The notes under the pieces were generated by a model. The model saw only the letters and a list, made by a program, of their open reading frames with translations. It was not told the origin of the DNA and searched no databases. This document shows positions 43,339 to 51,891 of a DNA stretch of 64,000 bases, piece by piece (within the stretch, counting starts at the first letter, position 1; every line of letters begins with the position of its first letter). The stretch comes from an uncultured Oscillibacter sp. (GTDB lineage Bacteria > Bacillota > Clostridia > Oscillospirales > Oscillospiraceae). The translations under genes were made by a program, and so were the position numbers. Where the stretch lies: the NCBI GenBank assembly GCA_947577075.1, contig CANPTW010000001.1:95307-159306 (forward strand), read 5' to 3'.

Positions 43339-43431
43339 ATTCTTCGTTGCCGTCGCTCCAGCCTGGTAAAGCGCCAGGCAAGCAGAGCGTGCTAAAGTTC
43401 TTTTGCTTCCTTTTCTTTCAAGAAAAGGAAG
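43339..43431. repeat. Intra-operon hairpin repeat, family C copy 2
   Basis: Immediately after the iolG-like stop, read on the minus strand, is ACTTCCTTTTCTTGAAAGAA with a strong CTTCCTTTTCTT / AAGAAAAGGAAG hairpin, then AAAAGAACTTTAGCACGCTC and a terminus GACGGCAACGAAGAAT. It matches the outer parts of the repeat at 30555-30698 but lacks its central hairpins. Both copies follow the first gene of an operon. Confidence 0.65.
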
Positions 43432-44445
43432 TTATTTCTTGTAGAAGTCAGGGGTGCCGCCGGTGACGACCTTCTCCGCCTGCCCGGAGGTCTGGGACTT
43501 CACCAGAGCGTCGGCGGTGATGGAGGCGACGTAGCCGTCCCAGGCGGAGGAGCCGCCGGTCTCGCCCTTCAGGGCGTGGTCCACCCAGTCCTGAATTTCC
43601 ACGTCGTAGGAGTCGATGAACCGCATAATCCAGTTATCCTCAATTTTCGTAGAGACATTGTTGGCATAGCGCACCGTGGGGAAGGACGGGCAGGGCAGGT
43701 TTACCACGCCGTTTTCGCAGACCACCTCGCAGTTGATATCGTAGCCGAAGCCGCAGTTCACATTGACTTCCAGCATGACCACAATGCCGCCCTTGGTTTT
43801 CATAATCATCACCTGGGGGTCCCGGAGCCCTTCATGGGCCTTGGAAGAAACCTTGGGGAGGATGCACTGGACCTCGTCCCACTCGTCGTTCACCAGCCAG
43901 GGCAGGCAGTCGATCTCATGGATGGCGGTGTCCGTGACGGCCATGGCGGTGGTGTAGCTGGGGGCCACGCCGTCGGCCCGGTGGGTGCACTTCACAATCA
44001 GGGGGGCGCCGAACTTGCCGGAGTCCAGCAGCTCCTTCACCTGGTTATAGCCCCGGTCATAGCGGCGCATGAAGCCGATCTGGACCAGGTGCTTGCCGGA
44101 GGCCATCTCCGCGTCCACAACCGCCTTGCAGTCCGCGGCGGTGTTGGCCAGGGGCTTCTCGCAGAAGACGGGCTTCCCGGCCTTGATGGCGGCCAGGACG
44201 GGGTCCTTGTGGAACTGGCCGGGGGTGGTGACCACCACGGCGTTCACGTCCGGGTCGTTGATGGCTTCGTTAAAGTCCGTATAGGTCTTGGTGCCGGGGC
44301 CGGCGATTTCCGCGCCCTTCTTTACGCCTTCCTCGAACACGTCGCAGACGGCCACGACCCTGGCGTTCCGGATGCGGTTCTGGATGCGCTCGATGTGCTC
44401 CCGGCCAATCATGCCGCAGCCAACTAAGCAGATGTTGAGTTCCAT
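43432..44445 (-). CDS. Gfo/Idh/MocA-family oxidoreductase (IolG-like inositol dehydrogenase)
   Basis: This 337-residue NAD(P)-dependent dehydrogenase has an N-terminal Rossmann fold with VGCGMIGREH (GxGxxG, residues about 8-17), the family motif CEKPLAN and catalytic-region segment DTAIHEIDCLPWL. It most resembles inositol 2-dehydrogenase, which oxidises myo-inositol to scyllo-inosose. As first gene of the operon with two isomerases and iolB, it would start inositol breakdown. Other cyclitols or sugars remain possible. Confidence 0.88.
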   Translation of the reverse strand: MELNICLVGCGMIGREHIERIQNRIRNARVVAVCDVFEEGVKKGAEIAGPGTKTYTDFNEAINDPDVNAVVVTTPGQFHKDPVLAAIKAGKPVFCEKPLANTAADCKAVVDAEMASGKHLVQIGFMRRYDRGYNQVKELLDSGKFGAPLIVKCTHRADGVAPSYTTAMAVTDTAIHEIDCLPWLVNDEWDEVQCILPKVSSKAHEGLRDPQVMIMKTKGGIVVMLEVNVNCGFGYDINCEVVCENGVVNLPCPSFPTVRYANNVSTKIEDNWIMRFIDSYDVEIQDWVDHALKGETGGSSAWDGYVASITADALVKSQTSGQAEKVVTGGTPDFYKK

Positions 44446-44682
44446 AAAAAATGCCTCCTGTTATAAAAGAATTTGATGGTTTGAACATTTGGAGCTCCGG
44501 AGTCTCTCGGGGAAGCGGCGGGCGGTCCTCCCCCGTCGGGGCGGTTCCCGCCCCCCTCCGGATGGGGCTTGCCTCTGTGCAAAGAAGTTTGAACTTCGGC
44601 GGGCTCTTGCCGGAGCCGCCAGGGGGAGCGTTCCTGATGCGCGGCGTTTGCCTGCGTTTCGTCTTTCCCTTTCCTTGCCCTC

Positions 44683-44711
44683 ATTATAGCAAAGCGTTCA
44701 CGAGAACGCAA
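44683..44711 (-). promoter_or_regulatory. iol-type operon promoter with internal palindromic operator
   Basis: TTGCGT (44706-44711) and a perfect TATAAT (44683-44688) are spaced by 17 bases on the minus strand. A perfect palindrome GCGTTC-ACGA-GAACGC (44694-44709) fills the spacer and touches the -35 box. It is probably the operator of the divergent LacI-family protein at 46972. About 230 bases of leader follow before the first gene, with no gene in them. Confidence 0.8.
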
Positions 44712-44845
44712 CCAAAAAACCCCCGTAAAGTCCACAATAATTTGAGATGCAAATTGTGAAATGCTCCGTCCCCGCCATAACCGCTCTCCCGCTTTTGCAG
44801 GATATGTACAAAGATTCTCCCCCGCCCGTGCGTTCAGCACGCGCA

Positions 44846-44887
44846 GGAAAAGCGGGAGGCCCGGAGGAGCTTCCTCCGGGCCTCCCG
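44846..44887 (-). terminator. Terminator of the sodium:solute symporter gene
   Basis: CGGGAGGCCCGGAGGA and TCCTCCGGGCCTCCCG form a 16-bp perfect stem with loop AGC, followed on the minus strand by CTTTTCC. It separates the symporter from the iolG-like operon. Confidence 0.82.
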
Positions 44888-44934
44888 GCCTGTGATTTTG
44901 CCATGCGGGGCGGCAGGTTCGCTTCTCCGGTGCC

Positions 44935-46596
44935 TCAGGCCGCAATGCCGAGGGGGGAGAACACGATATAAATGGCCACAGCCAGGACCAGGCCCACCAC
45001 GGAGACCACATGCCGGTATTTCCAGGGCGTCAGATCCACCGCGCCCACGTCCTGGGGCACGTACTCCTCCGCGGGACGGTACTTGTTCAGCGCCCACATG
45101 ATGGCCAGCTCCACGGGGAACAGCACCGCCATGGCGTAGAGGTAGTGAATGGGGTTGTCCGTGCCGGGGTAGCTGGGGGCGATGAGGAGGAACGCGCCGT
45201 AGCAGACCACATGGAAGATGGTGATTACCTTCGGCGTGTAGGCGGGCAGGCGCTTGAACAGGAATACGCCCAGAACGGCGCACAGCACCGGCAGGGACAC
45301 GAACTGGCTCATGGAGTTCAGGAAGGTGGTGATGCCCGAGGCGTTCATCACAAAGGGCGCGATCACAATGGACACGCAGCCCGCAATCGTTCCATACACC
45401 TTGCCCACCTTGACGCAGTGGGCGTCGGAGGCGTTGGGCCGGAAGGCGGAGCGGTACAGGTCCAGGGTGAACATGGTGGACGCGGAATTCAGCACGGAGT
45501 TAAAGGAGGAGAGAATGGCGCCGAACATCACGGCGGCGAAGAAGCCCATCACCGGCTTGGGAATGATGGCGGCAATCAGCGCGGGATAGGCAAAGTCGAT
45601 GGCCTTATCCCCCGCGGCGGCAATCGCCTCCTGAATCGAGGGCAGGTAGAAGGCGATAATGCCGGGGATCACCAGGTACAGGGGGCCCAGGCACTTGAGG
45701 AAGCCGCAGAAGATCGCGCCCTTCTGCCCCTCCTTCAGGGACTTGGCCGCCAGGGCCCGCTGGACAAAGGACTGGTTCGTGCACCACCAGTAGAGGTTGT
45801 TAAAGAACATGCCGGTGATGATCAGGGGCCAGGGAACCTCCGGTTCCGCGGCGTTCCAGGCGTTGACGGCGTTCATTTTCGCCGGGTCCGCCCGGACGAT
45901 GTACAGCATTCCGTCAATGATTCCGTGCCCCCCGGTCTGCTGGGCCAGCACGGCGAAGCCGATGAAGGGCACCATCAGCCCGCCGATAATCAACCCGATG
46001 CCGTTGATGGTGTCGGACACCGCCACCGCCTTCAGTCCGCCGAAGATGGCATAGCAGCCTCCAACGATGCCGATGATCAGGCAGAGAATCGCCACCGACT
46101 GGAACTTCGAAACCCCCAGCATATCGGAAATCCCGAAGATCTGCTCAAAGACCACCGCGCCGGAGTAGAGAATAACCGGCAGGTTCAAAATGGAGTACAT
46201 CACCACAATGACCAGGGAGAACATGGTCTTCGTTCCCTTGCCGTAGCGGACCTCCATCAGGGAGGGAATGGTCATGGCGCCCATCTTCAAATACCGGGGC
46301 AGGAAGTAATAGGCCAGTACCAGCAGGGTGAACATGGAGCCCACCTCCCAGGCGATGGGTCCCATGTTGGACGCCCAGCTCTGGCCGTTCAGGCCCACCA
46401 GCTGCTCGGCGGAGAGGTTGGTCAGCAGAAGCGACCCGGCAATCACGATGCCGGGCAGGCCCCGCCCGGCCAGAAAATAGCCCTCGGCGGAATCCAGGTT
46501 GTCTCCCCGGGTCTTCCAGCCGGAGATAACCGCCACCAGGGCGGTGAACAGGACGAAGGAAATCAGCGTCCATGCGAGTGAACCGAAGAATGTCAT
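44935..46596 (-). CDS. Sodium:solute symporter (SSS family, inositol/sugar type)
   Basis: This 553-residue membrane protein has about 14 helices, with SSS-family signatures NLDSAEGYFLAGRGLPG, LLLTNLSAEQLVGLNGQ and a FNSVLNSASTMFTLDLYRS region typical of the SGLT-like branch that carries sugars or inositol. The ATG at 46596 follows GGGAGG. The upstream part of the open frame is not used. The neighbouring inositol-type enzymes and the divergent LacI regulator suggest myo-inositol or a related cyclitol as cargo. Confidence 0.9.
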   Translation of the reverse strand: MTFFGSLAWTLISFVLFTALVAVISGWKTRGDNLDSAEGYFLAGRGLPGIVIAGSLLLTNLSAEQLVGLNGQSWASNMGPIAWEVGSMFTLLVLAYYFLPRYLKMGAMTIPSLMEVRYGKGTKTMFSLVIVVMYSILNLPVILYSGAVVFEQIFGISDMLGVSKFQSVAILCLIIGIVGGCYAIFGGLKAVAVSDTINGIGLIIGGLMVPFIGFAVLAQQTGGHGIIDGMLYIVRADPAKMNAVNAWNAAEPEVPWPLIITGMFFNNLYWWCTNQSFVQRALAAKSLKEGQKGAIFCGFLKCLGPLYLVIPGIIAFYLPSIQEAIAAAGDKAIDFAYPALIAAIIPKPVMGFFAAVMFGAILSSFNSVLNSASTMFTLDLYRSAFRPNASDAHCVKVGKVYGTIAGCVSIVIAPFVMNASGITTFLNSMSQFVSLPVLCAVLGVFLFKRLPAYTPKVITIFHVVCYGAFLLIAPSYPGTDNPIHYLYAMAVLFPVELAIMWALNKYRPAEEYVPQDVGAVDLTPWKYRHVVSVVGLVLAVAIYIVFSPLGIAA

Positions 46597-46910
46597 TGCA
46601 GCAGCCTCCCAGTTTGTTTTCGGGAAGGGCGGGAAAAGCACGCAATCGCACGCATCAGGAGGGGAACGTGGGGCCTCACCAACGGCGCGCGGCAACACGC
46701 CGGGAGATTCGCGGTGAGGGCTTTGCTTTTCTATTATCAAAATACCATATAAACCGGGGGTATGCAAGGGGAAATTCGGTCAAAAGCTCTAAATCGCAAA
46801 AGTTTGTCGGGTCGCGCAAAGGAGGGGGCCGTCTCCTTGTGCAAATGTACGCATGATTTCCGTTTTTGCGCGTGCTTTGCGTTCAATTATGCCGGATTTT
46901 GCAAATCCGC

Positions 46911-46940
46911 TGGACAAAGGCCCCTGCCCTCTGCTATACT
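46911..46940 (+). promoter_or_regulatory. Promoter of the LacI-family regulator
   Basis: TGGACA (46911-46916) and TATACT (46935-46940) are spaced by 18 bases. The 46740-46905 stretch between the divergent genes is AT-rich and holds several TTTGCG / CGCAAA half-sites, for example near 46795, 46815 and 46865. These may be operators. No gene is seen there. Confidence 0.7.
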
Positions 46941-46971
46941 GGCCCTATCAAAGGACAGGGGGAACAGCGTC

Positions 46972-48006
46972 ATGGCAGTTACTTCGCAGCAGATTGCCGA
47001 GCTGGCAGGGGTCTCTCGGGGGACGGTGGACCGGGCCCTTCACAACCGGGGGCGGGTCAGCCCGGAGGTGGCGGAGCGCATCCGCAGGATCGCGGAGGAG
47101 CTGGGCTACCGGCCCAACGCCATCGGGCAGGCCCTGGTCCGGGCAAAGCAGAACTTCCGCCTGGGGGCCATCCTGCAGTCCGCGGAAACGCCGACCATGC
47201 AGGACGTGGCCGCCGGGGCCCGCCAGGCCGCGGCGGAGCTGCGGGGCTCCGGCATGGAGGTCGAGCTGCGGGAGGTTCAGGGCCGGGACAGCCTCCAGGT
47301 CCTCCGGCAGATCGACGAGCTGGTGGCCTGGGGGGCCGGCGGCCTGGCCATCGCCTCCAACAACACCGCCGACCTGGTCCGGCGCATCGACCAGCTCCAT
47401 GAGCAGGGCGTCCCGGTGGTGACCTTCAACACCGACGCGCCGGACAGCCGGAGGCTGTGCTTTGTGGGCATGGACAACTACCGGGCCGGGCAGACGGCGG
47501 CGGGGCTCATCCGGCAGATGCTGCCCGGGGGCGGACTGGTGCTGCCCATCGCCGGGCACGTCAACAACGGCGCCCACTACAGCCGCCTTCAGGGTTTCCT
47601 GGACACGCTGAACGGCGTGGACGACCTCCGGCTCCTCCCCTTTCAGCCCTGCTTCGACCGGGACGACTACGCCCATGAGATCACACAGCACATCCTCCGT
47701 GAAAATCCCTCCCTTGCCTGCGTCTACATTACGTCCAACGGCCAGCGGGGCGTCTGCCGGGCCATTGAGGACGAGCGGCGGAAGGGCCGGGTGCGCGTGG
47801 TGGCCTATGACCTGAACGCCCCCAACCGGAAGCTGCTGCAGAGCGGGGACCTGAGCTTCGTCCTGGACCAGGAGGCCCGGGAGCAGGGCGCCCGGCCGCT
47901 GCACATCCTGTATGAGTACCTGCTGAGCGGGAAGGTCCCGGAACGGGAGCTGCTCTATACGGATATCCTGATCCGAACGAAGTACAACAGCGGGGATGCG
48001 GGCTGA
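46972..48006 (+). CDS. LacI-family transcriptional regulator
   Basis: This 344-residue repressor-type protein has an N-terminal helix-turn-helix (TSQQIAELAGVSRGTVDRALHNRGRVSP, residues 4-31), the hinge-helix region GYRPNAIGQALVR, and a periplasmic-binding-protein-like sugar domain (about 62-340). GGGGGAAC precedes the ATG. It is transcribed away from the SSS symporter and probably controls it and the iolG-like operon. The palindrome in the latter promoter has the right form for a LacI operator. Confidence 0.9.
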   Translation: MAVTSQQIAELAGVSRGTVDRALHNRGRVSPEVAERIRRIAEELGYRPNAIGQALVRAKQNFRLGAILQSAETPTMQDVAAGARQAAAELRGSGMEVELREVQGRDSLQVLRQIDELVAWGAGGLAIASNNTADLVRRIDQLHEQGVPVVTFNTDAPDSRRLCFVGMDNYRAGQTAAGLIRQMLPGGGLVLPIAGHVNNGAHYSRLQGFLDTLNGVDDLRLLPFQPCFDRDDYAHEITQHILRENPSLACVYITSNGQRGVCRAIEDERRKGRVRVVAYDLNAPNRKLLQSGDLSFVLDQEAREQGARPLHILYEYLLSGKVPERELLYTDILIRTKYNSGDAG

Positions 48007-48013
48007 GACGGCA

Positions 48014-48057
48014 AAGCGGAGGAGCTTTTCGAGAAAACCCGAAAGGCTCCTCCGCTT
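48014..48057 (+). terminator. Terminator of the LacI-family gene
   Basis: AAGCGGAGGAGC and GCTCCTCCGCTT form a 12-bp perfect outer stem. An inner TTTTCG / CGAAAG extends it to about 18 bp with one G-U pair. TCAATGG follows, so the T run is weak. Confidence 0.7.
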
Positions 48058-48126
48058 CAATGGTCAAAAAACCGCTCGGACAGGACGGGTAAGTCTTTAA
48101 ACGCTTCCAGGCATCTATGGCCAAAA

Positions 48127-48159
48127 GCAGAGAGGAACCCTTTTCGGGTTCCTCTCTGC
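48127..48159. terminator. Terminator hairpin (GAGAGGAACCC family)
   Basis: GCAGAGAGGAACCC-TTTTC-GGGTTCCTCTCTGC is a 14-bp perfect stem. Read on the minus strand, it ends the M23 peptidase transcript and is followed by TTTTGG. Confidence 0.8.
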
Positions 48160-48202
48160 GCATGCTTCCTTCCCGCCGGCGGTCCGGCCTTCAAATCCGG
48201 AG

Positions 48203-48919
48203 TCAGCCGTTTAAAAAGCCGTCGGGGTCCACGGCCTCCCCGTCCCGGGTGACGGAGAAATGGAGATGGGGGCTTTGCGCGGCCTCCGCCGCGGCGGTGG
48301 TCCCCACCGCGCCGATAATCTGCCCGGCGGTGACCAGGTCCCCGGGCTCCACCGTGGGCTTTGCCTGGAGGTTGGCATAGGTGGTGGCGTAGCCCCCCTG
48401 GTGGTCAATGACCACCGTGGTGCCCATCAGGGGGTCGTCCTCCACCGAGGCCACCGTCCCGGCGGTGGCCGCCAGAACCGAGGTGCCCGGCTTGGCCGAG
48501 ATGTCCACGCCGTCATGGGTCCGCCAGTCCGCCAGCGTGGGGCTGTAGACCAGCTGGTCCACGGAGAAGGCCATCAGCACCTCGCCCCGCAGGGGGGAGA
48601 CAATGAGCTGGGGCGCCTCCGCCGCCACCGGCGTATCGTCCACCGGCGCCTCGGGCATAACGGGAACGATCTCCACTTCCACCGGGGCGGGAGCGGACGC
48701 CTCCACCGGGGGTTCCTCCTCTTCCTCCTCCCGGGGCTCCGGGACGTACAAATCCCGGGCGGGAGCGCTGACCGCCGCCGGAGGCGGCGCGTCCTCCTCC
48801 GGGACGTCATCCCCGGAGAAGAGCAGGAAATAGCCGCTGACTGCCGCGGTTACCAGGCAGACCGCCAGCAGCACGTAAAAGCCCGCGCCGCTGAGGACGG
48901 ATTTCAATTTGTGTTCCAT
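48203..48919 (-). CDS. Membrane-anchored M23 peptidase (SpoIIQ-like)
   Basis: This 238-residue protein has one N-terminal membrane helix (about 13-33), a Pro/Glu/Ala-rich spacer (about 38-98) and a C-terminal LytM/M23 domain. The domain keeps the zinc motifs THDGVDI and HLHF, and APGTS-type strands are visible as AKPGTSVLAATAGTVASVE. Size and layout match forespore SpoIIQ, which links the forespore to the mother cell during engulfment. Other cell-wall M23 peptidases look similar. All zinc ligands seem intact, as in clostridial SpoIIQ. Confidence 0.78.
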   Translation of the reverse strand: MEHKLKSVLSGAGFYVLLAVCLVTAAVSGYFLLFSGDDVPEEDAPPPAAVSAPARDLYVPEPREEEEEEPPVEASAPAPVEVEIVPVMPEAPVDDTPVAAEAPQLIVSPLRGEVLMAFSVDQLVYSPTLADWRTHDGVDISAKPGTSVLAATAGTVASVEDDPLMGTTVVIDHQGGYATTYANLQAKPTVEPGDLVTAGQIIGAVGTTAAAEAAQSPHLHFSVTRDGEAVDPDGFLNG

Positions 48920-49009
48920 GCTTGAGTTCCTCCCTCATTCAAAATGTTCTGAGGGAAGTATGGACGGCGGAGGGGAAAAATATACCGCTCCGTCTCCCCA
49001 TGGGCGCTT

Positions 49010-49846
49010 TTATTTCCGCCGCTCCAGCGCGGCGGCATAGAGGTCGTTCTTGGAAAGGCCCGTGTGCTCCGCCACCTCCCTTGCCGCGTCCTTCAGCCGG
49101 GTCCCCGCCTCCACCAGGGCCAGCACCTGGGCCGCTCCCTCCTCCAGCGTGAGGGAGGCGGAAGCGGCGGGACGGGCCCCGGCCACCACCAGGACGTACT
49201 CGCCCCGGGGGGCGTTCGTCTCATAGTATTCCGCCGCCTCCGCCAGCGTACAGCGGCGAATCTCCTCATGGAGCTTCGTCAGCTCCCGGCAGAGGGCGAT
49301 CCGGCGGTCCGGGCCGAAGACCCCGGCCAGGTCCGCCAGAGTGGCCCGGAGCTTGTGGGGCGCCTCGTGAAAGATCATGGTCCGGGGCTCGTTCCGCAGG
49401 CTCTCCAGGTGCTCCCGGCGGCTCTTTTTGTTGACGGACAAGAAGCCCTCGAAGGTGAACCGTCCCGTGGGCAGCCCGCTGACCGCCAGGGCGTTCACCG
49501 CCGCGCAGCAGCCGGGGACGGCCTGCACCGTCACCCCCTGTTCCGCGCAGAGCCGGACCAGGGGCTCGCCGGGGTCCGAGATGGCGGGGGTGCCGGCGTC
49601 GGTGACCAGGGCGCAGCTCTCCCCCGCCAGAAGACGGGCCAGGATGGAGGGCCCGGCGGCGGCGCAGTTGTGCTCGTGGTAGCTGACCAGGGGCTTTTTC
49701 ACCCCGAAGTGGTTCAGCAGCTTCAAGGACACGCGGGTGTCCTCCGCCGCAACGAAATCCACGGCGGAGAGGGTTTCCACGGCCCTGGGGGAAAAGTCCC
49801 CCAGGTTTCCGATGGGGGTGGCGACGAGGTAAAGGATTCCACTCAT
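49010..49846 (-). CDS. rsmI: 16S rRNA (cytidine(1402)-2'-O)-methyltransferase
   Basis: This 278-residue SAM-dependent enzyme of the tetrapyrrole-methylase fold has LYLVATPIGNLGDFSPRAVETL at the start, then AAEDTR, SYHEHN, LVTDAGTPAISDPG and FEGFL, all diagnostic of RsmI. It methylates the ribose of C1402 in 16S rRNA. ATG 49846 has GAGGTG upstream, and the longer frame is unsupported. It is the last gene after a NUDIX and a tRNA methyltransferase gene. Confidence 0.95.
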   Translation of the reverse strand: MSGILYLVATPIGNLGDFSPRAVETLSAVDFVAAEDTRVSLKLLNHFGVKKPLVSYHEHNCAAAGPSILARLLAGESCALVTDAGTPAISDPGEPLVRLCAEQGVTVQAVPGCCAAVNALAVSGLPTGRFTFEGFLSVNKKSRREHLESLRNEPRTMIFHEAPHKLRATLADLAGVFGPDRRIALCRELTKLHEEIRRCTLAEAAEYYETNAPRGEYVLVVAGARPAASASLTLEEGAAQVLALVEAGTRLKDAAREVAEHTGLSKNDLYAAALERRK

Positions 49847-49933
49847 ATTGGCACCTCTCTGAGATCTTGGACGGCGGCGGAGCCGGGCGTTCCTCCGGCG
49901 GGCGGCCCCGCCCAAAGCCCGGGGCGGGCGCGT

Positions 49934-50671
49934 TCACCCCCTGCCGCCGCAGTCCCGAAAATAGATCCTGTCCAGCTCCGCCGTGGCGGAGCCGTCCGGA
50001 TTCTCCAGAATCAGGGGCGGGCGAATGTCCAGTCCCGGCCGTCCGCCCCGGCGGGCCTCCGCCAGGACCAGGGACGGGACCCGCCCCGGCCGGGAGCAGA
50101 CCAGGCGGAGAACCTTGGGCTCCAGCCCGGTCTGCCGCAGGGCGCAGAGGAGGTCCGTCAGCCGCTCCGGCTTGTGGACCAGGCAGAAGCTCCCTCCCCA
50201 GCGCAGCAGGCGGGATGCGGCCCGGCAGACCTCCTCCAGGGTGCAGGACGTCTCCGTCCGGGCGGTCCGGCGGGCCTCCTCCCTGGGGAGGGGGCCGCTG
50301 CCCGGCGGAAAGTACGGCGGGTTGCAGACCGCCAGGTCAAAGCTCCCGGCGGGCAGAGCGGTTTCCCGCAGATCCTCCAGCCGGAAGGCCAGGCGGTCCG
50401 TCAGGCCGTTTTCCGCCGCGGCCAGCCCGCCCAGGGCCACGGCCTCCGGCTGGACGTCCAGCCCCGTCACCGTCAGGGCCCGCTGCCGCTGGAGGAGCAG
50501 AAGCGCCAGCAGGCCCGTTCCGCAGCCCAGGTCGCAGACCTTCAGCCCCGGCTTCAGCCGCGGCAGGGAGGCGAGGACGAAGCTGTCCAGCCCCGGGGGA
50601 AACTGCCCCTGCCCATAGACGAAGCGCAGCCCCCCGGGGCACAGCGCCTCCCAGCGCAGACCGTCCGTCAC
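49934..50671 (-). CDS. TrmN6-like tRNA (adenine-N6)-methyltransferase
   Basis: This 245-residue protein has a Rossmann SAM motif VCDLGCGTGLLALLLLQ and the N6-adenine catalytic motif NPPYFPPGSG near residues 115-124, with the family start FVYGQGQFPPGLDSFVLASL. It resembles the YfiC/TrmN6 enzyme that methylates A37 of tRNA1-Val. It overlaps the NUDIX gene by four bases and precedes rsmI, a common firmicute arrangement of RNA methyltransferases. Confidence 0.88.
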   Translation of the reverse strand: MTDGLRWEALCPGGLRFVYGQGQFPPGLDSFVLASLPRLKPGLKVCDLGCGTGLLALLLLQRQRALTVTGLDVQPEAVALGGLAAAENGLTDRLAFRLEDLRETALPAGSFDLAVCNPPYFPPGSGPLPREEARRTARTETSCTLEEVCRAASRLLRWGGSFCLVHKPERLTDLLCALRQTGLEPKVLRLVCSRPGRVPSLVLAEARRGGRPGLDIRPPLILENPDGSATAELDRIYFRDCGGRG

Positions 50672-51237
50672 CGGGACGGCGGCCGGCCCGCCAGCTTCGC
50701 GTTCAGCTTGGGATAAATCCGCTCCCGGAACCAGGGCTCCGAGGAGGCGGCCACCGCCTCCTCCAGGGCAAACCAGGCCACCCGGCTGTTCTCATCCGGC
50801 TTGCAGCGCAGGGGCGCGGCGGGGTCCGCCTCCAGAAGATAGGTGACGTTCAGATGCAGGTGGGAGGAGACATAGCGCCCCCGCTTCTCGTGCCCGTCCA
50901 CCGTCAGGATCTCCACCGAGTACAGCTCCGGCGACACGGGGCGGACCTCCTCCAGCCCGCTCTCCTCCCGGACCTCCCGGAGGGCGGCGGCCAGCAGGTC
51001 CCGGTCCCCGTCGGCATGGCCCCCCAGCCAGGCCCAGGAGTCATAGAGGTTGTGGTACGCCAGCAGCACCCGGGTCCGGTCCGGGCTGACCACCCAGGCC
51101 GAGGCCGTCAGATGGGCCGGGTCCTCCCGGCCGTAGGGGGCCTCCCCGGAGGCCAGCAGGCGGAGAAGCGCGGAGCAGTCCCGCTCCTCCTGCTCGTTCC
51201 AGGGGCGGAAGGCGCGGAGCTGGTTGATCAGGTCCAT
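50668..51237 (-). CDS. NUDIX hydrolase
   Basis: This 189-residue protein contains a complete Nudix box, GGHADGDRDLLAAALREVREESGLE near residues 71-96, with the REVREESG metal-binding helix. The family removes nucleoside diphosphate-linked or similar phosphate moieties. The substrate is unknown. GGAGGGACTTGCC precedes the ATG, and the stop overlaps the next gene (ATGA). It heads a three-gene operon with the tRNA and rRNA methyltransferases. Confidence 0.88.
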   Translation of the reverse strand: MDLINQLRAFRPWNEQEERDCSALLRLLASGEAPYGREDPAHLTASAWVVSPDRTRVLLAYHNLYDSWAWLGGHADGDRDLLAAALREVREESGLEEVRPVSPELYSVEILTVDGHEKRGRYVSSHLHLNVTYLLEADPAAPLRCKPDENSRVAWFALEEAVAASSEPWFRERIYPKLNAKLAGRPPSR

Positions 51238-51518
51238 GGCAAGTCCCTCCTCCTTTCAAACCAGGCAGTCTTATGGGCTTATATCCGGCCGAAGGCTTCT
51301 GTTCCCCGCTGCCGGGGCCTGCCGTGCCGGACGTGGCAGAAAGCGCCCGGGCCCTCTGCCTGGGCGGGCCCGGGGCCTGCCGGCTGAAGAGAAGGCCCCG
51401 CCTCTCTCCAGCCGCGTCGGCTCTATCATACCATATCCGCCGGAAAAGGGAAAGCGGAAAATCCCCCTCCGCCCTGCGGCGGGGCAGGCAGGGCGGCGAA
51501 AAAAATTTAAAAAGTGCA

Positions 51519-51547
51519 TTGCATTTTGCATTGCAGTGGTTTACAAT
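51519..51547 (+). promoter_or_regulatory. Distal promoter upstream of spo0A
   Basis: TTGCAT (51519-51524) and TACAAT (51542-51547) are spaced by 17 bases inside an AT-rich stretch that also contains two GCATTGCA-like repeats. It may give a long-leader spo0A transcript. The 340 bases after it contain no convincing gene. Confidence 0.55.
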
Positions 51548-51756
51548 GGAGCCATCCCCCCTCGAAAAAGAGGCGGCGGCAAGGCGGGACGGCCCGCCGA
51601 AGCACGGACAGCGGGTAAATTTTTTGCCGGACAATCCCCCTTCCAGGGGGCCCCGGCGGAAAAGCCCCGTTTTCGCCCCGCCCGGTTTGGTAGAATTTTC
51701 CATTAAAATGTAAAATATGCACAATATATGGGGTTTCCCCTGAAAAATGAAAATAA

Positions 51757-51763
51757 TGTCGAA
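51757..51763 (+). promoter_or_regulatory. Spo0A box upstream of spo0A
   Basis: TGTCGAA is a perfect 0A box (consensus TGNCGAA), 30 bases upstream of the proximal -35 box. This suggests autoregulation by phosphorylated Spo0A, as known in other endospore formers. Confidence 0.65.
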
Positions 51764-51792
51764 GAAAACTTCTGTTTTTTTGTAATCCAATC

Positions 51793-51821
51793 TTGAAAAA
51801 TATGGAAATTTATGCTATTTT
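51793..51821 (+). promoter_or_regulatory. Proximal spo0A promoter
   Basis: TTGAAA (51793-51798) and TATTTT (51816-51821) are spaced by 17 bases, 70 bases before the start codon. No clear sigma-H promoter was found. Confidence 0.7.
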
Positions 51822-51891
51822 ATAGAAAACGAGCTGAGAGTGTCAGGACGCTCCGACAGCCGGAACATGAAGGAAAGGGACAGGAATCATC

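Noticed and set aside
44424..45011. A 195-codon minus-strand frame in the gap between the symporter and iolG-like genes
   Set aside because: It spans a strong terminator, a promoter and an operator, has no ribosome site and no family resemblance.
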